A stretch of 64,000 nt of DNA, from the NCBI RefSeq assembly GCF_027627575.1, contig NZ_CP114065.1, positions 6,262,001 to 6,326,000 of the forward strand, given 5' to 3'. The DNA comes from Kribbella sp. CA-293567. Lineage in GTDB: Bacteria > Actinomycetota > Actinomycetes > Propionibacteriales > Kribbellaceae. Within the stretch, counting starts at the first letter, position 1, and the number at the start of each line of letters is the position of its first letter. Position numbers and translations under genes: made by a program. Under the pieces are notes generated by a model. The model was not told the DNA's origin. It did not search any database and was given only the letters and a program-made list of their open reading frames with translations. Shown here in pieces: positions 1 to 8,373 of this stretch.

Positions 1-143
1 TCGTGACCACGCCGATCTCGTTCGAGAACAATCGGCTCGTCGCCTCGGGCGCCGGTCAGTTCCCCGGGAGCCCGTTGACGTTCGCGTTCACCTTCGCCAC
101 CAAAGACGACCTGATCACGGACCTGTCGATCGAAGCCGCCTGA
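1..143 (+). CDS. C-terminal end of a SnoaL-like / NTF2-fold protein (5' end outside window)
   Basis: The reading frame starting at base 3 is open to a TGA at 141-143 and encodes about 46 residues, including the stretches ISFENNRLVASGAGQFPG and TFAFTFATKDDLITDLSIEA. Alternating beta-strand character and an ending of this type are usual for the last strands of the cone-shaped SnoaL/NTF2 fold. That fold is shared by polyketide cyclases, ketosteroid-isomerase-like enzymes and many small actinobacterial proteins of unknown substrate. The active-site half lies outside the window, so a more exact function cannot be given. Confidence 0.6.
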   Translation, partial: VTTPISFENNRLVASGAGQFPGSPLTFAFTFATKDDLITDLSIEAA

Positions 144-186
144 ACGACACGCGCCCGGCCGGAGCAGCATCTAGGTCTGCCCGGTA

Positions 187-288
187 CGTGCACAACGACA
201 GGCAGTAGCGCCATTCCCACAGTCAGCCCCCGCTCAGCAAACAGCCCGTTGCACCCGAGAAGGGGACTACTGCCTGTCGTTATGCACG
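187..288. repeat. Long inverted repeat (22-bp arms, 58-bp loop) between convergent genes
   Basis: Left arm 187-208 and right arm 267-288 are reverse complements at 21 of 22 positions; the core is ACGACAGGCAGTAG against CTACTGCCTGTCGT. The right arm ends one base before the TAA stop of the minus-strand SGNH hydrolase, and the left arm lies 43 bases after the plus-strand stop at 143. It could be a bidirectional terminator with an unusually large loop, or a small mobile-type element with terminal inverted repeats. No T-tract follows either arm. Confidence 0.75.
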
Positions 289-289
289 C

Positions 290-1498
290 TTAGAGTGTCG
301 CGAGGTCCAGGGTGTCTGCCATTGCGCGATAGCCAAGGGCGTTGGGGTGCAAGTGGTCGCCGCTGTCGTACCCAGGACTCAGGCGGGTCGGGTCGGCGGG
401 GTCGGCCAGGGAGCTTGCGAAGTCGGCGGTTGCGTCGAACTCGCCGCTGGTGCGGATCCACGTGTTGACCGTGGTCCAGAGCTGTTCGCTGCGGGCGGTG
501 TGCGCCGTGGCGCCACGGAACGGTGGGATGGTGACGCCGATGATGCGGATGCCTCGGGAGTGGGCCTCCTGGATCAAGGTGCGGTAGCCGGCGATCAGTT
601 GGGCGGAGGTGATTGCCGGGACTTCCGTCGAGCCGATGTCGTTAACGCCGATCAGGACGATCGCGGTGGTGATGCCGGGCTGGTCGAGTACGTCGCGTGC
701 GAAGCGGGCCAGGCCGCGTTCGCCGGAGCAGGCCGAGTCGGTCAGTAGACGATTGCCGCCGAGTCCAGCGTTGAGTACCGGCATCGGCCGACCAGCCGCC
801 GCGAGTCGCCCTGCCAGCAAATCGGGGTAGCGCCGACCAGGTGTGGTGCGATAACCGTTCGTCACGGAGTCACCAAAAGCCACCACCCCGCCCTCACCCG
901 ATGCAACGGTGTCCACCCCCGCCAGGAAGTACCAACCACCCCCACTCTCCCGGTACGCCGCTCCGCTGGCGTCCTCCCGCTGATCACCAGCCGCCCGGTA
1001 CGACGCCCCGATCGCGCCGTACTCGTGAAAGGTCGCCGGCCCCGTGGCCTCCGCGAAATACAAAGTCACGGCCAACCGCACACCACTACCCATCGCAGGC
1101 AAAGCGATGGCGTCGCTGGCAACCTGCGCCCCGACCGCAACACTCACCGCCCCGGCTCCCCCGAACTTCACCGCCCGCGTTGATCCAGACTCGACACCAG
1201 CGCCCTCAGCGGCCCTGGCCACGGTCGCGCCGGTCACCCTGAGCGGCCGGTCGCCGTACTGGTTGCTGAGCCGGATCCGGAGCTTCGCGCCACCCGCGGT
1301 CAGCCTGACGATCTGCCGCACCGACTGGTCGGCGAATCCCTGCCGCGACCAGTTCGGATTGGCATTCGGCCGCTGCATCGCTGTCAGCCACGCCGCTCGC
1401 CAACTCGTCGCCTGACCGGTCGCCGCCGCGGAATGCGAGGACGGCACCGCCGCGACCAGCAATCCGGCCAACCCCAGAAAATCCCCGCTACGCCGCAC
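290..1498 (-). CDS. Secreted SGNH/GDSL-type esterase
   Basis: 402 residues. An N-terminal segment (Arg-Arg start, hydrophobic residues 7-20, Ala-rich cleavage region near 25) looks like a Sec signal peptide. Residues 30-195 form a beta-rich N-terminal domain. The catalytic SGNH domain follows: block I VVAFGDSVTNGY with nucleophile Ser211, block III GVND with Asn286, and block V DHLHP with Asp381 and His384. The family hydrolyses ester bonds on lipids or acetylated and feruloylated glycans; this two-domain form is common among exported actinobacterial carbohydrate esterases. The substrate is not determined. The gene is monocistronic and ends against the inverted repeat at 187-288. Confidence 0.88.
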   Translation of the reverse strand: MRRSGDFLGLAGLLVAAVPSSHSAAATGQATSWRAAWLTAMQRPNANPNWSRQGFADQSVRQIVRLTAGGAKLRIRLSNQYGDRPLRVTGATVARAAEGAGVESGSTRAVKFGGAGAVSVAVGAQVASDAIALPAMGSGVRLAVTLYFAEATGPATFHEYGAIGASYRAAGDQREDASGAAYRESGGGWYFLAGVDTVASGEGGVVAFGDSVTNGYRTTPGRRYPDLLAGRLAAAGRPMPVLNAGLGGNRLLTDSACSGERGLARFARDVLDQPGITTAIVLIGVNDIGSTEVPAITSAQLIAGYRTLIQEAHSRGIRIIGVTIPPFRGATAHTARSEQLWTTVNTWIRTSGEFDATADFASSLADPADPTRLSPGYDSGDHLHPNALGYRAMADTLDLATL

Positions 1499-1817
1499 GC
1501 TCGACTCCTCCGGATCGTGTCTCCCCCATCTGATGCGCCGGGCACGGGCAAAGTTGCGGGCCCGCGTTCCAGCTCGACGCGTCTGGACCGGCTGTTCAGC
1601 ATGTGGACGATGACCCGGGGTGAATGTCTAGTGACGTTATCGTTTTTTCCATGAGGGCGGTCCGTCAGCGGCAGCCCCGGGACTCCAGGAGCTGCCATGA
1701 CCGAGTGTTGTTGCCGCTAGCACCTGTTGTGAGCTGAAACCCTTCACGTCATCAGGCTTCGGCCGATCGCCCACGGGCGGGTCGGCGTGCCGTCGTACCC
1801 GAGAACAGGACCGTCGC
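1499..1817. promoter_or_regulatory. Divergent leader region between SGNH esterase and metY
   Basis: 319 bases without a confident gene; promoters for the esterase (minus) and metYX (plus) must lie here. Two hairpins precede metY: one at 1670-1696 (6-bp stem GGCAGC/GCTGCC) and one at 1763-1785 (CCGA..CGCCC paired with GGGCG..TCGG). A short frame of 28 codons at 1651-1737 begins right after the T-run TTTTTTCC. I looked for SAM-I and SAM-IV riboswitch cores, which precede many actinobacterial methionine genes, and did not find them. Confidence 0.4.
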
Positions 1818-3140
1818 ATGACCGAGAACACCCCCAGCTGGTCGTTCGAGACCCGGCAGATCCACGCCGGCCAGACCTCCGACCCGACCACCAAGGCGCG
1901 GGCGCTGCCGATCTACCAGACCACGTCGTACACCTTCGACAGCACCGATCACGCCGCCAGCCTGTTCGGGCTGCAGGAGTTCGGGAACATCTACACCCGG
2001 ATCCAGAACCCGACCCAGGACGCCGTCGAGCAGCGGATCGCCAGCCTGGAAGGCGGCACCGCGGCGCTGCTGGTGTCGTCCGGTCAGGCCGCCACCTCGC
2101 TCGCCCTGCTCAACATCGCCGAGGCCGGCGACCACGTGGTCAGCAGCCCGAGCCTGTACGGCGGCACCTACAACCTGTTCCACTACACCTTCCCCAAGCT
2201 CGGCATCGAGGTCAGCTTCGTCGAGGACCCGAGCGACCTGGAGTCCTGGAAGGCCGCGATCAAGCCGAACACCAAGGCGTTCTTCGGCGAGACGATCGCG
2301 AACCCGAAGAGCGAGATCCTCGACATCGAGGGCATCGCCGGCGTCGCCCACGAGTACGGCGTACCGCTGGTCGTCGACAACACCGTCGCCACGCCGTACG
2401 TGCTGCGCCCGCTCGAGCACGGCGCCGACGTCGTCGTGCACTCGGCGACGAAGTACCTGGGCGGCCACGGTACGGCGATCGCCGGCGTGATCGTGGACTC
2501 CGGCAAGTTCGACTACGCGCGGAACCCGGAGCGGTTCCCCGGCTTCAACCAGCCGGACGACAGCTACCACGGCCTCACCTACGCGACCGCGCTCGGCGTC
2601 GGCTCCGACCTCGGCAACCTCGCCTACATCCTCAAGGCGCGGGTGCAGTGGCTGCGTGACCTCGGTACTGCGGTGTCTCCGTTCAACGCGTTCCTCATCT
2701 CCCAGGGCCTGGAGACCTTGTCGCTGCGGATCGAGCGTCACCTGGACAACGCGCTCAAGGTCGCGCAGTGGCTGGAGGCCCGCGACGAGGTCGACAGCGT
2801 CGCCTACGCCAGCCTGCCGTCCAGCCGGTACCACGAGCTCGCGCAGAAGTACACGCCGCGGGGCGCAGGTGCCGTGGTCGCGTTCGAGATCAAGGGTGGT
2901 GTCGACGCGGGCAAGCGGTTCGTGGACGCGCTGCAGCTGCACAGCCACGTCGCCAACATCGGCGACGTCCGGTCGCTGGTGATCCACCCCGCTTCGACGA
3001 CGCACAGCCAGCTGTCCGCCGAGGACCAGCTCGCTTCCGGCGTCACCCCCGGACTCGTCCGGCTGGCCGTCGGCCTGGAGCACATCGACGACATCCTGGC
3101 CGACCTCGAGGTCGGTTTCGCCGCCGCCAAGTCCGCCTGA
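1818..3140 (+). CDS. metY: O-acetylhomoserine aminocarboxypropyltransferase (O-acetylhomoserine sulfhydrylase)
   Basis: 440 residues, the usual length for MetY of the PLP-dependent Cys/Met metabolism family. It condenses O-acetylhomoserine with sulfide to give homocysteine in the cytosol. The start region TRQIHAGQTSDP, the substrate loop NIYTRIQNPTQ near residue 60 and the PLP-binding site VHSATKYLGGHGT with Lys212 are all present. The gene lies 7 bases ahead of metX, which makes its substrate, so the two form the direct-sulfhydrylation branch of methionine synthesis. The leader upstream holds hairpins but no recognised SAM riboswitch. Confidence 0.97.
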   Translation: MTENTPSWSFETRQIHAGQTSDPTTKARALPIYQTTSYTFDSTDHAASLFGLQEFGNIYTRIQNPTQDAVEQRIASLEGGTAALLVSSGQAATSLALLNIAEAGDHVVSSPSLYGGTYNLFHYTFPKLGIEVSFVEDPSDLESWKAAIKPNTKAFFGETIANPKSEILDIEGIAGVAHEYGVPLVVDNTVATPYVLRPLEHGADVVVHSATKYLGGHGTAIAGVIVDSGKFDYARNPERFPGFNQPDDSYHGLTYATALGVGSDLGNLAYILKARVQWLRDLGTAVSPFNAFLISQGLETLSLRIERHLDNALKVAQWLEARDEVDSVAYASLPSSRYHELAQKYTPRGAGAVVAFEIKGGVDAGKRFVDALQLHSHVANIGDVRSLVIHPASTTHSQLSAEDQLASGVTPGLVRLAVGLEHIDDILADLEVGFAAAKSA

Positions 3141-3147
3141 CCGCCCG

Positions 3148-4380
3148 ATGACCCAGGATCGCCCGACTGCCTCGACCGTCGATGCCCGGGGGCGGGACAT
3201 CGGCGGGGAGGCGGCCAGTCCCGGCAGCACGCCGGGAGCTCCTCACGCACCAGGTCAGGTGGCCGGTGCGCGGGGAGCGGGCGGTCCTGATCACGCATTC
3301 GGCGGCTGGCGCCCCGGAGACCCGGTGGCCGACCGGCTCTTCGCACCGATCGGTGACCTGACGCTCGAGTCCGGCGCGCGACTGCCCGCAGTACAGGTGG
3401 CGTACGAGACCTGGGGACGGCTGAACGCCGCCCGGGACAACGCCGTCCTCATCTGCCATGCCCTCACCGGGGACGCACATGTGGTCGGTCCCACCGGCCC
3501 CGGGCAACCGACCCCGGGCTGGTGGGACGGCCTGATCGGCACCGGCCGGTACGTCGACCCCGCCGACTGGTTCGTCGTCGCGGCGAACGTTCTGGGCGGC
3601 TGCCAGGGCACCACCGGCCCGTCGTCCCCCGCCCCCGACGGCAAGGCCTGGGGCAGCCGGTTTCCCGCGATCACGATCCGGGACCAGGTGGCCGCCGAGG
3701 CGGCCCTCACCGATCATCTCGGGATCGACCGTTGGGCCGCCGTGATCGGTGGCTCGATGGGCGGCATGCGAGCGATCGAGTGGCCTCTGCTCCACCCGGA
3801 CCGCGTCGGTACGGCGATCGTCCTCGCATCGACCGGCTACGCGTCCGCCGAGCAGATCGCCTGGTGCTCGCCACAGCTCGCGGCGATCGAGCAGGACCCG
3901 GCCTGGCAGGGCGGCGACTACTACGGCACCGGGACGGCGCCCGTGGGCGGCCTCGGCATCGCGCGCCGGATCGCGCACGTGACCTACCGCTCGGAGTACG
4001 AGCTCGCCACCCGCTTCGGCCGTACGCCGCAGGGCGACGGGCGATTCGCCGTCGAGTCCTATCTCGACCATCACGCCGGCAAGCTGTCCGCCCGTTTCGA
4101 CCCCGGCTCGTACGTCGTCCTGACGCGGGCGATGAACAGTCATGACATCGGCCGTGACCGTGGTGGTCTGGCAACTGCCTTGCAGGGCTTGAGATCGCGC
4201 CTCGTCGTCGCCGCCGTCGACTCCGACCGCCTCTACCCGAGCCGCCTGTCCAGCGAACTGATCGACGCCCGCCCGGACACCGGTCCACTGCACCTGATCA
4301 AGTCCCCCTACGGCCACGACGGCTTCCTGATCGAGCTCGACCAGGTCGGCGCCCTGGTCGCGGAGACGCTGAACAGCTAG
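3148..4380 (+). CDS. metX: Homoserine O-acetyltransferase
   Basis: 410 residues, alpha/beta-hydrolase fold. It transfers acetyl from acetyl-CoA to homoserine, supplying MetY. The oxyanion/glycine-rich entry CHALTGDAHV and the nucleophile elbow IGGSMGGM with Ser203 are visible, with the late Asp (VDSDRLYP) and His (PYGHDGF) completing the triad. The first 50 or so residues are Gly/Ala/Pro-rich and not part of the fold. The ATG at 3148 has a poor Shine-Dalgarno, so a downstream start is possible. It follows metY by 7 bases. Its stop codon shares the AGCTAG palindrome with the convergent galE stop. Confidence 0.96.
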   Translation: MTQDRPTASTVDARGRDIGGEAASPGSTPGAPHAPGQVAGARGAGGPDHAFGGWRPGDPVADRLFAPIGDLTLESGARLPAVQVAYETWGRLNAARDNAVLICHALTGDAHVVGPTGPGQPTPGWWDGLIGTGRYVDPADWFVVAANVLGGCQGTTGPSSPAPDGKAWGSRFPAITIRDQVAAEAALTDHLGIDRWAAVIGGSMGGMRAIEWPLLHPDRVGTAIVLASTGYASAEQIAWCSPQLAAIEQDPAWQGGDYYGTGTAPVGGLGIARRIAHVTYRSEYELATRFGRTPQGDGRFAVESYLDHHAGKLSARFDPGSYVVLTRAMNSHDIGRDRGGLATALQGLRSRLVVAAVDSDRLYPSRLSSELIDARPDTGPLHLIKSPYGHDGFLIELDQVGALVAETLNS

Positions 4381-5330
4381 GGCTTCGGCCAGGCCTCCCA
4401 CGCGGTCGCGAACATCTCGTCGACGGTGTGGGTGTTCTTCCACTCCAGGTCGCGGGCGGCGAGCTCACCGGAGGCGACCACGCGGGACGGATCGCCCGGG
4501 CGGCGAGGGCCTTCGGTGGGGGTGAAGTCGATGCCGGTGACGCGACGGGCGGCGTCCATGATCTCGCGCACCGACGTACCGGTTCCGCTGCCGAGGTTGT
4601 AGACCGGCTCCAGAGCCTTGCCCTGGTTGAGGATCCGCGCCGCGGCGACATGGGCGCGGGCGAGGTCGGCGACGTGCACGTAGTCCTTGACCGAGGTGCC
4701 GTCCGGGGTCGGGTGGTCGGTGCCGTAGATCTGCGGGACCTTGCCCTGGGTCAGCAGGTTGCAGACGATCGGGAACAGGTTGTACGGGCTGGCGTCGTAG
4801 ACCGAAGGGTCACCCGAGCCGACGACGTTGAAGTAGCGCAGCGAGGTGTGGTTGAGCGCGGTCGCCTTGGCTTGATCTCGCAGCAGCCATTCGCCGATCA
4901 GCTTCGTCTCGCCGTACGGGCTCTCCGGCGCCGGGGTGGTCTGCTCGGTGACGACCTCGTCCTTCGGCGTACCGTAGACGCCGGCGCTGGAGGAGAAGAC
5001 GATGTTGCCGACGCCCTGCTCGGCCATTGCCTCGAGCAACGAAATCATCGCGGTCACGTTCTGGGTGTAGGTGTGCAGCGGGCGCTCGACCGAGACGCCG
5101 GCGTACTTGAAACCACCCAGGTGCACCACGCCGGTCACGCCTTCGAGCGCGCGCCGGGTGGCGTCGGCGTCCAGCAGGTTCGCGTGCGTGAACGGTACGC
5201 CGTCCAGCAGGAACTCGGCCTTGCCGCTGGACAGGTCATCGATCACCGCGACGTCGATCCCGTCAGCCTGGAAGGCGCGCACCACGTGCGCTCCGATGTA
5301 CCCGGCCCCGCCAGTCACCAGCCATGTCAT
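4377..5330 (-). CDS. galE: UDP-glucose 4-epimerase
   Basis: 317 residues from the ATG at 5330; the frame is open 18 codons further upstream, but the Rossmann motif VTGGAGYIGAH starts right at MTWL, so the shorter start is preferred. Short-chain dehydrogenase catalytic residues are present: Ser115 in FSSSAGVYG, and Tyr139 and Lys143 in SPYGETK. It interconverts UDP-glucose and UDP-galactose with tightly bound NAD and supplies galactose for surface glycans. The N-terminal dinucleotide site, the SDR triad and the C-terminal substrate region (RRPGDPSRVVA) are all there. It overlaps metX by 4 bases tail to tail. Confidence 0.95.
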   Translation of the reverse strand: MTWLVTGGAGYIGAHVVRAFQADGIDVAVIDDLSSGKAEFLLDGVPFTHANLLDADATRRALEGVTGVVHLGGFKYAGVSVERPLHTYTQNVTAMISLLEAMAEQGVGNIVFSSSAGVYGTPKDEVVTEQTTPAPESPYGETKLIGEWLLRDQAKATALNHTSLRYFNVVGSGDPSVYDASPYNLFPIVCNLLTQGKVPQIYGTDHPTPDGTSVKDYVHVADLARAHVAAARILNQGKALEPVYNLGSGTGTSVREIMDAARRVTGIDFTPTEGPRRPGDPSRVVASGELAARDLEWKNTHTVDEMFATAWEAWPKP

Positions 5331-5422
5331 GTCCAGATTCTCCCATCGAGGTGCCTTCGAGCCCTGCGGTGAACTCCCCATCATTTAACCACACAAATCA
5401 ACATTTTCGCACGTAAATATTC

Positions 5423-6203
5423 ATGACTACGCCAGCCGAAGCACCGGTACATTCGACGCACTCGAACTTCAGGACCCCCGGAGGCCCGGTGACCGTCGAC
5501 CGCCATCTCGACTGGCCTGCCTGCCGCAACGCCCGCGACCTTGGCGGGCTCCCGACTTCGGACGGCGGCACGATCCGGACGGGCGCGCTGATTCGCTCCG
5601 ACTGCCTGCAGTTCCTCACTCCCGAAGGCGTCGAGACCGTACGGCGTACCGGCGTGAGCCGCGTCATCGATCTCCGCTCCCAGCCCGAGATCTCCACCCA
5701 CCCCACTCCGTTCACCACCGACCGACCCGATCACCCTGAACATCCCGTTGCTGGACCCGGCCGACCCCCAGAACCACACCACCATCGTCGGCGCCTGCAC
5801 CCAGATGCTCGACCGCCACCCCACCCGCTTCGCCGAAGCCCTCCACGCCATCGCCGAAGCCCCACCCGGCCCCGTGATCGTCCACTGCTACGGCGGCAAG
5901 GACCGCACCGGCGTACTGGTCGCCCTGGCCCTCCTCATCGCCGGCGTCCCCGAACCCGAGATAGTCGCCGACTACGCCCTCACCCAGTCCCGCCTGGCCG
6001 GCATGCTCGCCGAACAACTGGCCGCCGAACCCGACGAATCCCTCCATCCGCGGATGATCGAGTACCACGACACCCGCCCCGCCTCCCTCACCGCGATCCT
6101 GCGCCACCTCGACACCCAGTACGGCGGCTCCTTCCCCTACTTGACCCAAGCCGGCCTCTCTACCCGAACCTTCGACACCCTCCGCGCACGCCTGGTCTGC
6201 TGA
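5423..6203 (+). pseudogene. IphP-type tyrosine phosphatase gene disrupted by a 4-bp tandem duplication
   Basis: The first frame (5423 to about 5720) encodes the typical start of this family, with WPACRNARDLGGLPT and SRVIDLRSQPEI. The second frame (from about 5720 to TGA at 6203) continues with ITLNIPLLDPADPQN and carries the P-loop VHCYGGKDRTGV (Cys-x5-Arg). The two are joined by a +1 shift inside ACCGACCGACC (5717-5727). Removing one 4-base unit would give an intact protein of about 258 residues with no loss. So this is either a very recent loss, a phase-variable slipped-strand site, or an error in the sequence. Family members dephosphorylate phosphotyrosine or phosphoinositides. The ATG lies in an AT-rich gap shared with galE and has no clear ribosome-binding site. 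Confidence 0.85.
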
Positions 6204-6280
6204 GCGCGCACTCATTCGAACCGGTTATCACTGCGTCGAGGTCTTGCACTCCTTCGAGCGGGGCTTTACCTTCAGCTAAT

Positions 6281-6301
6281 CGTTAGGAAGGTTTCCTAAC
6301 G
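6281..6301. promoter_or_regulatory. Palindromic operator-like site upstream of the GH8 gene
   Basis: A perfect inverted repeat with 9-bp arms and a 3-bp centre, CGTTAGGAA-ggt-TTCCTAACG, lies 51 bases ahead of the GH8 start codon. Its AT-rich arms stand out from the local GC content. Position and symmetry fit a repressor operator for a secreted glycosidase, for example of a LacI or ROK regulator; the regulator is not encoded next to it. Confidence 0.6.
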
Positions 6302-6352
6302 GTCAAGGCAGCTGCAGCTCCTTTCACCGCCACCGCCCGGAGGACACCGCTG

Positions 6353-8302
6353 ATGTCGTACCTACTTCGAGGGCTGACCGCTGCCGCGGTTGCCACCGCC
6401 CTGTTCGCCACCACTGCTCTGGCCAGGATGGATTCGCCGGCCGCCGCTGCCGTCGAAACCCTGCTGTCCCAGGGGAAACCCGCAACCGCGTCGTCGATCG
6501 AAGGCAGTGGCTTCGAGGCATCGAAGGCCGTCGACGGCAACTCCGCCACCCGGTGGGCCAGTACCGAGGCCCACGACCCGGAGTGGATCCGGGTCGACCT
6601 CGGCGCGGCCGCGAACATCACGCGGGTCAAGCTGAACTGGGAAGCCGCCTACGGCAAGACGTACAAGATCCAGACCTCGGCCGACGGCTCGACGGGCTGG
6701 ACCGACGTCTACTCGACCACGACCGGCAACGGCGCGATCGACGACCTCACCGTGTCGGGCAGCGGCCGGTACGTCCGCGTCTACGGCACCGCCCGCGGTA
6801 CGACGTACGGCTACTCGCTCTACGACCTGGAGGTCTACGGCTCGAGCGACGGCGGCACCGGCGACACCACGCCGCCGAGTACTCCGAGCGGTCTTGCAGC
6901 CACAGGCACCACCTCCAGCAGCGTTTCGCTGGCCTGGAGCGCGGCGACGGACAACGTCGGCGTCACCGGCTACGTGATCTCCCGCAACGGGGCCGAGATC
7001 GCCACCACCGGCACCGGTACGACGTACACCGACACCGGCCGCTCCGCGTCGACCAGCTACACGTACACGGTCAAGGCCCGTGACGCGGCGGGCAACACCT
7101 CCGGTGCGAGCAACACGGTCACCGCGACCACCCAGGCCGGTACCGGCGGCGGACCTGCCGTTCCGTTCGGCAGCCACCAGTTCCCGTACGCCGCGGGCAT
7201 GCTCAAGCCGTCGGGCAGTCAAGCGACGCTCGACCAGAAGGTGGTCGAGTACTACCAGAAGTGGAAGGCCGCCTTCGTCAAGCAGAACTGCGGCAACGGC
7301 TGGTACCAGGTCATCTCGCCGGACGCCGACCACCCGTACGTCGCCGAGGCGCAGGGCTACGGCATGGTCATCACCGCCACGATGGCAGGCGCCGACCCGG
7401 CCGCCAAGACGATCTTCGACGGCCTGACGAAGTACATGCTGGCCCACCCGTCGGTGCACAACGCCGACCTGCTGGCCGCTGAGCAGAACTCCTCCTGCCA
7501 GAGCGTGAACGGCTCCGACAGCGCGACCGACGGCGACATGGACGTCGCCTACGGCCTGCTGCTGGCCGACAAGCAGTGGGGCAGTGCCGGTACCTACAAC
7601 TACAAGCAGCTCGCGATCAGGCACATCAACGCGATCCGGGCCAGCGAGATCAACCCGAGCACCAACCTGCTCAAGCTCGGCGACTGGAGCAGCTCCGGCG
7701 ACCAGTACTACTACATCTCCCGTACGTCGGACTGGATGATCGACCACTTCCGCGCCTTCAAGGCCGCCACCGGCAACTCGGCCTGGGACACCATCCGGAC
7801 GGCGCACCAGAACGTCATCACCTCCCTGCAGGCGAACTACGCCTCCGGCACCGGCCTGCTGCCTGACTTCGTGATCAACACGAACTCCACCCCGAGGCCG
7901 GCCACCGGCCAGGTCCTGGAGGCCCCGAACGACGGCGCCTTCTGGTGGAACGCCTGCCGCGACCCGTGGCGCATCGGCGCCGACGCCGTCACCAGCGGCG
8001 ACGCCAAGTCCCTCGCCTCGGCCCGCAAACTCACCACCTGGATCAAGTCCAAGACGGGCGGCAACGTCAACAACATCGCCATCGGCTACCAGCTGAACGG
8101 AACCCAGATCTCCGCCGGCAGCGACCCGTCGTACTTCGCGCCCTTCGCCGTCGCCGCCATGACCGATCCAGGCAGCCAGGCCTGGCTCGACTCCCTCTGG
8201 AACAAGATGCTGGCCACGCCCGTCGACACCAGCAGCTACTACGCCGCGAGCATCCAGCTCCAGGTGATGATCACCGCCACCCACAACCACTGGGTCCCGT
8301 AA
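6353..8302 (+). CDS. Secreted family 8 glycoside hydrolase with F5/8C and FN3 domains
   Basis: 649 residues. Signal peptide in residues 1-34 (hydrophobic run ending in Ala-rich sequence); a discoidin-type F5/8C carbohydrate-binding domain at about 38-168 (TASSIEGSGFEASKAVDGN); a fibronectin III domain at about 175-262 (DTTPPSTPSGL start, ARDAAGNTS end); then the GH8 barrel at about 270-649. The proposed general acid is Glu332 in VAEAQGYGM, and the GH8 signature TDGDMDVAYGLLLA carries Asp393, Asp395 and Asp397. GH8 enzymes cleave beta-1,4 links in cellulose, chitosan, lichenan or xylan by inversion; the substrate is not resolved here. The linker order binding-FN3-catalysis is typical of soil actinobacteria. 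A palindromic operator precedes it and a strong hairpin terminator follows. Confidence 0.93.
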   Translation: MSYLLRGLTAAAVATALFATTALARMDSPAAAAVETLLSQGKPATASSIEGSGFEASKAVDGNSATRWASTEAHDPEWIRVDLGAAANITRVKLNWEAAYGKTYKIQTSADGSTGWTDVYSTTTGNGAIDDLTVSGSGRYVRVYGTARGTTYGYSLYDLEVYGSSDGGTGDTTPPSTPSGLAATGTTSSSVSLAWSAATDNVGVTGYVISRNGAEIATTGTGTTYTDTGRSASTSYTYTVKARDAAGNTSGASNTVTATTQAGTGGGPAVPFGSHQFPYAAGMLKPSGSQATLDQKVVEYYQKWKAAFVKQNCGNGWYQVISPDADHPYVAEAQGYGMVITATMAGADPAAKTIFDGLTKYMLAHPSVHNADLLAAEQNSSCQSVNGSDSATDGDMDVAYGLLLADKQWGSAGTYNYKQLAIRHINAIRASEINPSTNLLKLGDWSSSGDQYYYISRTSDWMIDHFRAFKAATGNSAWDTIRTAHQNVITSLQANYASGTGLLPDFVINTNSTPRPATGQVLEAPNDGAFWWNACRDPWRIGADAVTSGDAKSLASARKLTTWIKSKTGGNVNNIAIGYQLNGTQISAGSDPSYFAPFAVAAMTDPGSQAWLDSLWNKMLATPVDTSSYYAASIQLQVMITATHNHWVP

Positions 8303-8315
8303 CCCGCCCCCGGCC

Positions 8316-8348
8316 CCGCGCGATCCGGCTCTTCGCCGGGTCGCGCGG
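8316..8348. terminator. Bidirectional hairpin terminator between GH8 gene and yihY-like gene
   Basis: A 14-bp GC-rich stem, CCGCGCGATCCGGC (8316-8329) paired with 8335-8348 with one G-U-type mismatch, and a 5-base loop. It sits 13 bases after the GH8 stop and 25 bases from the convergent YihY stop. Confidence 0.8.
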
Positions 8349-8373
8349 TGCTGTTTCCCCACCCAGCTTCACG

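Noticed and set aside
1499..1817. SAM riboswitch ahead of metY
   Set aside because: Neither the SAM-I core nor the SAM-IV core with its AACCCTCC-type region could be found; only simple hairpins are present.
6362..8362. Long open frame on the minus strand opposite the GH8 gene
   Set aside because: It is Arg/Val/Gly-rich and without domains; such antisense frames arise from GC-rich third positions. The same holds for the long frames opposite metY, purK, the MMPL and carboxylase genes.
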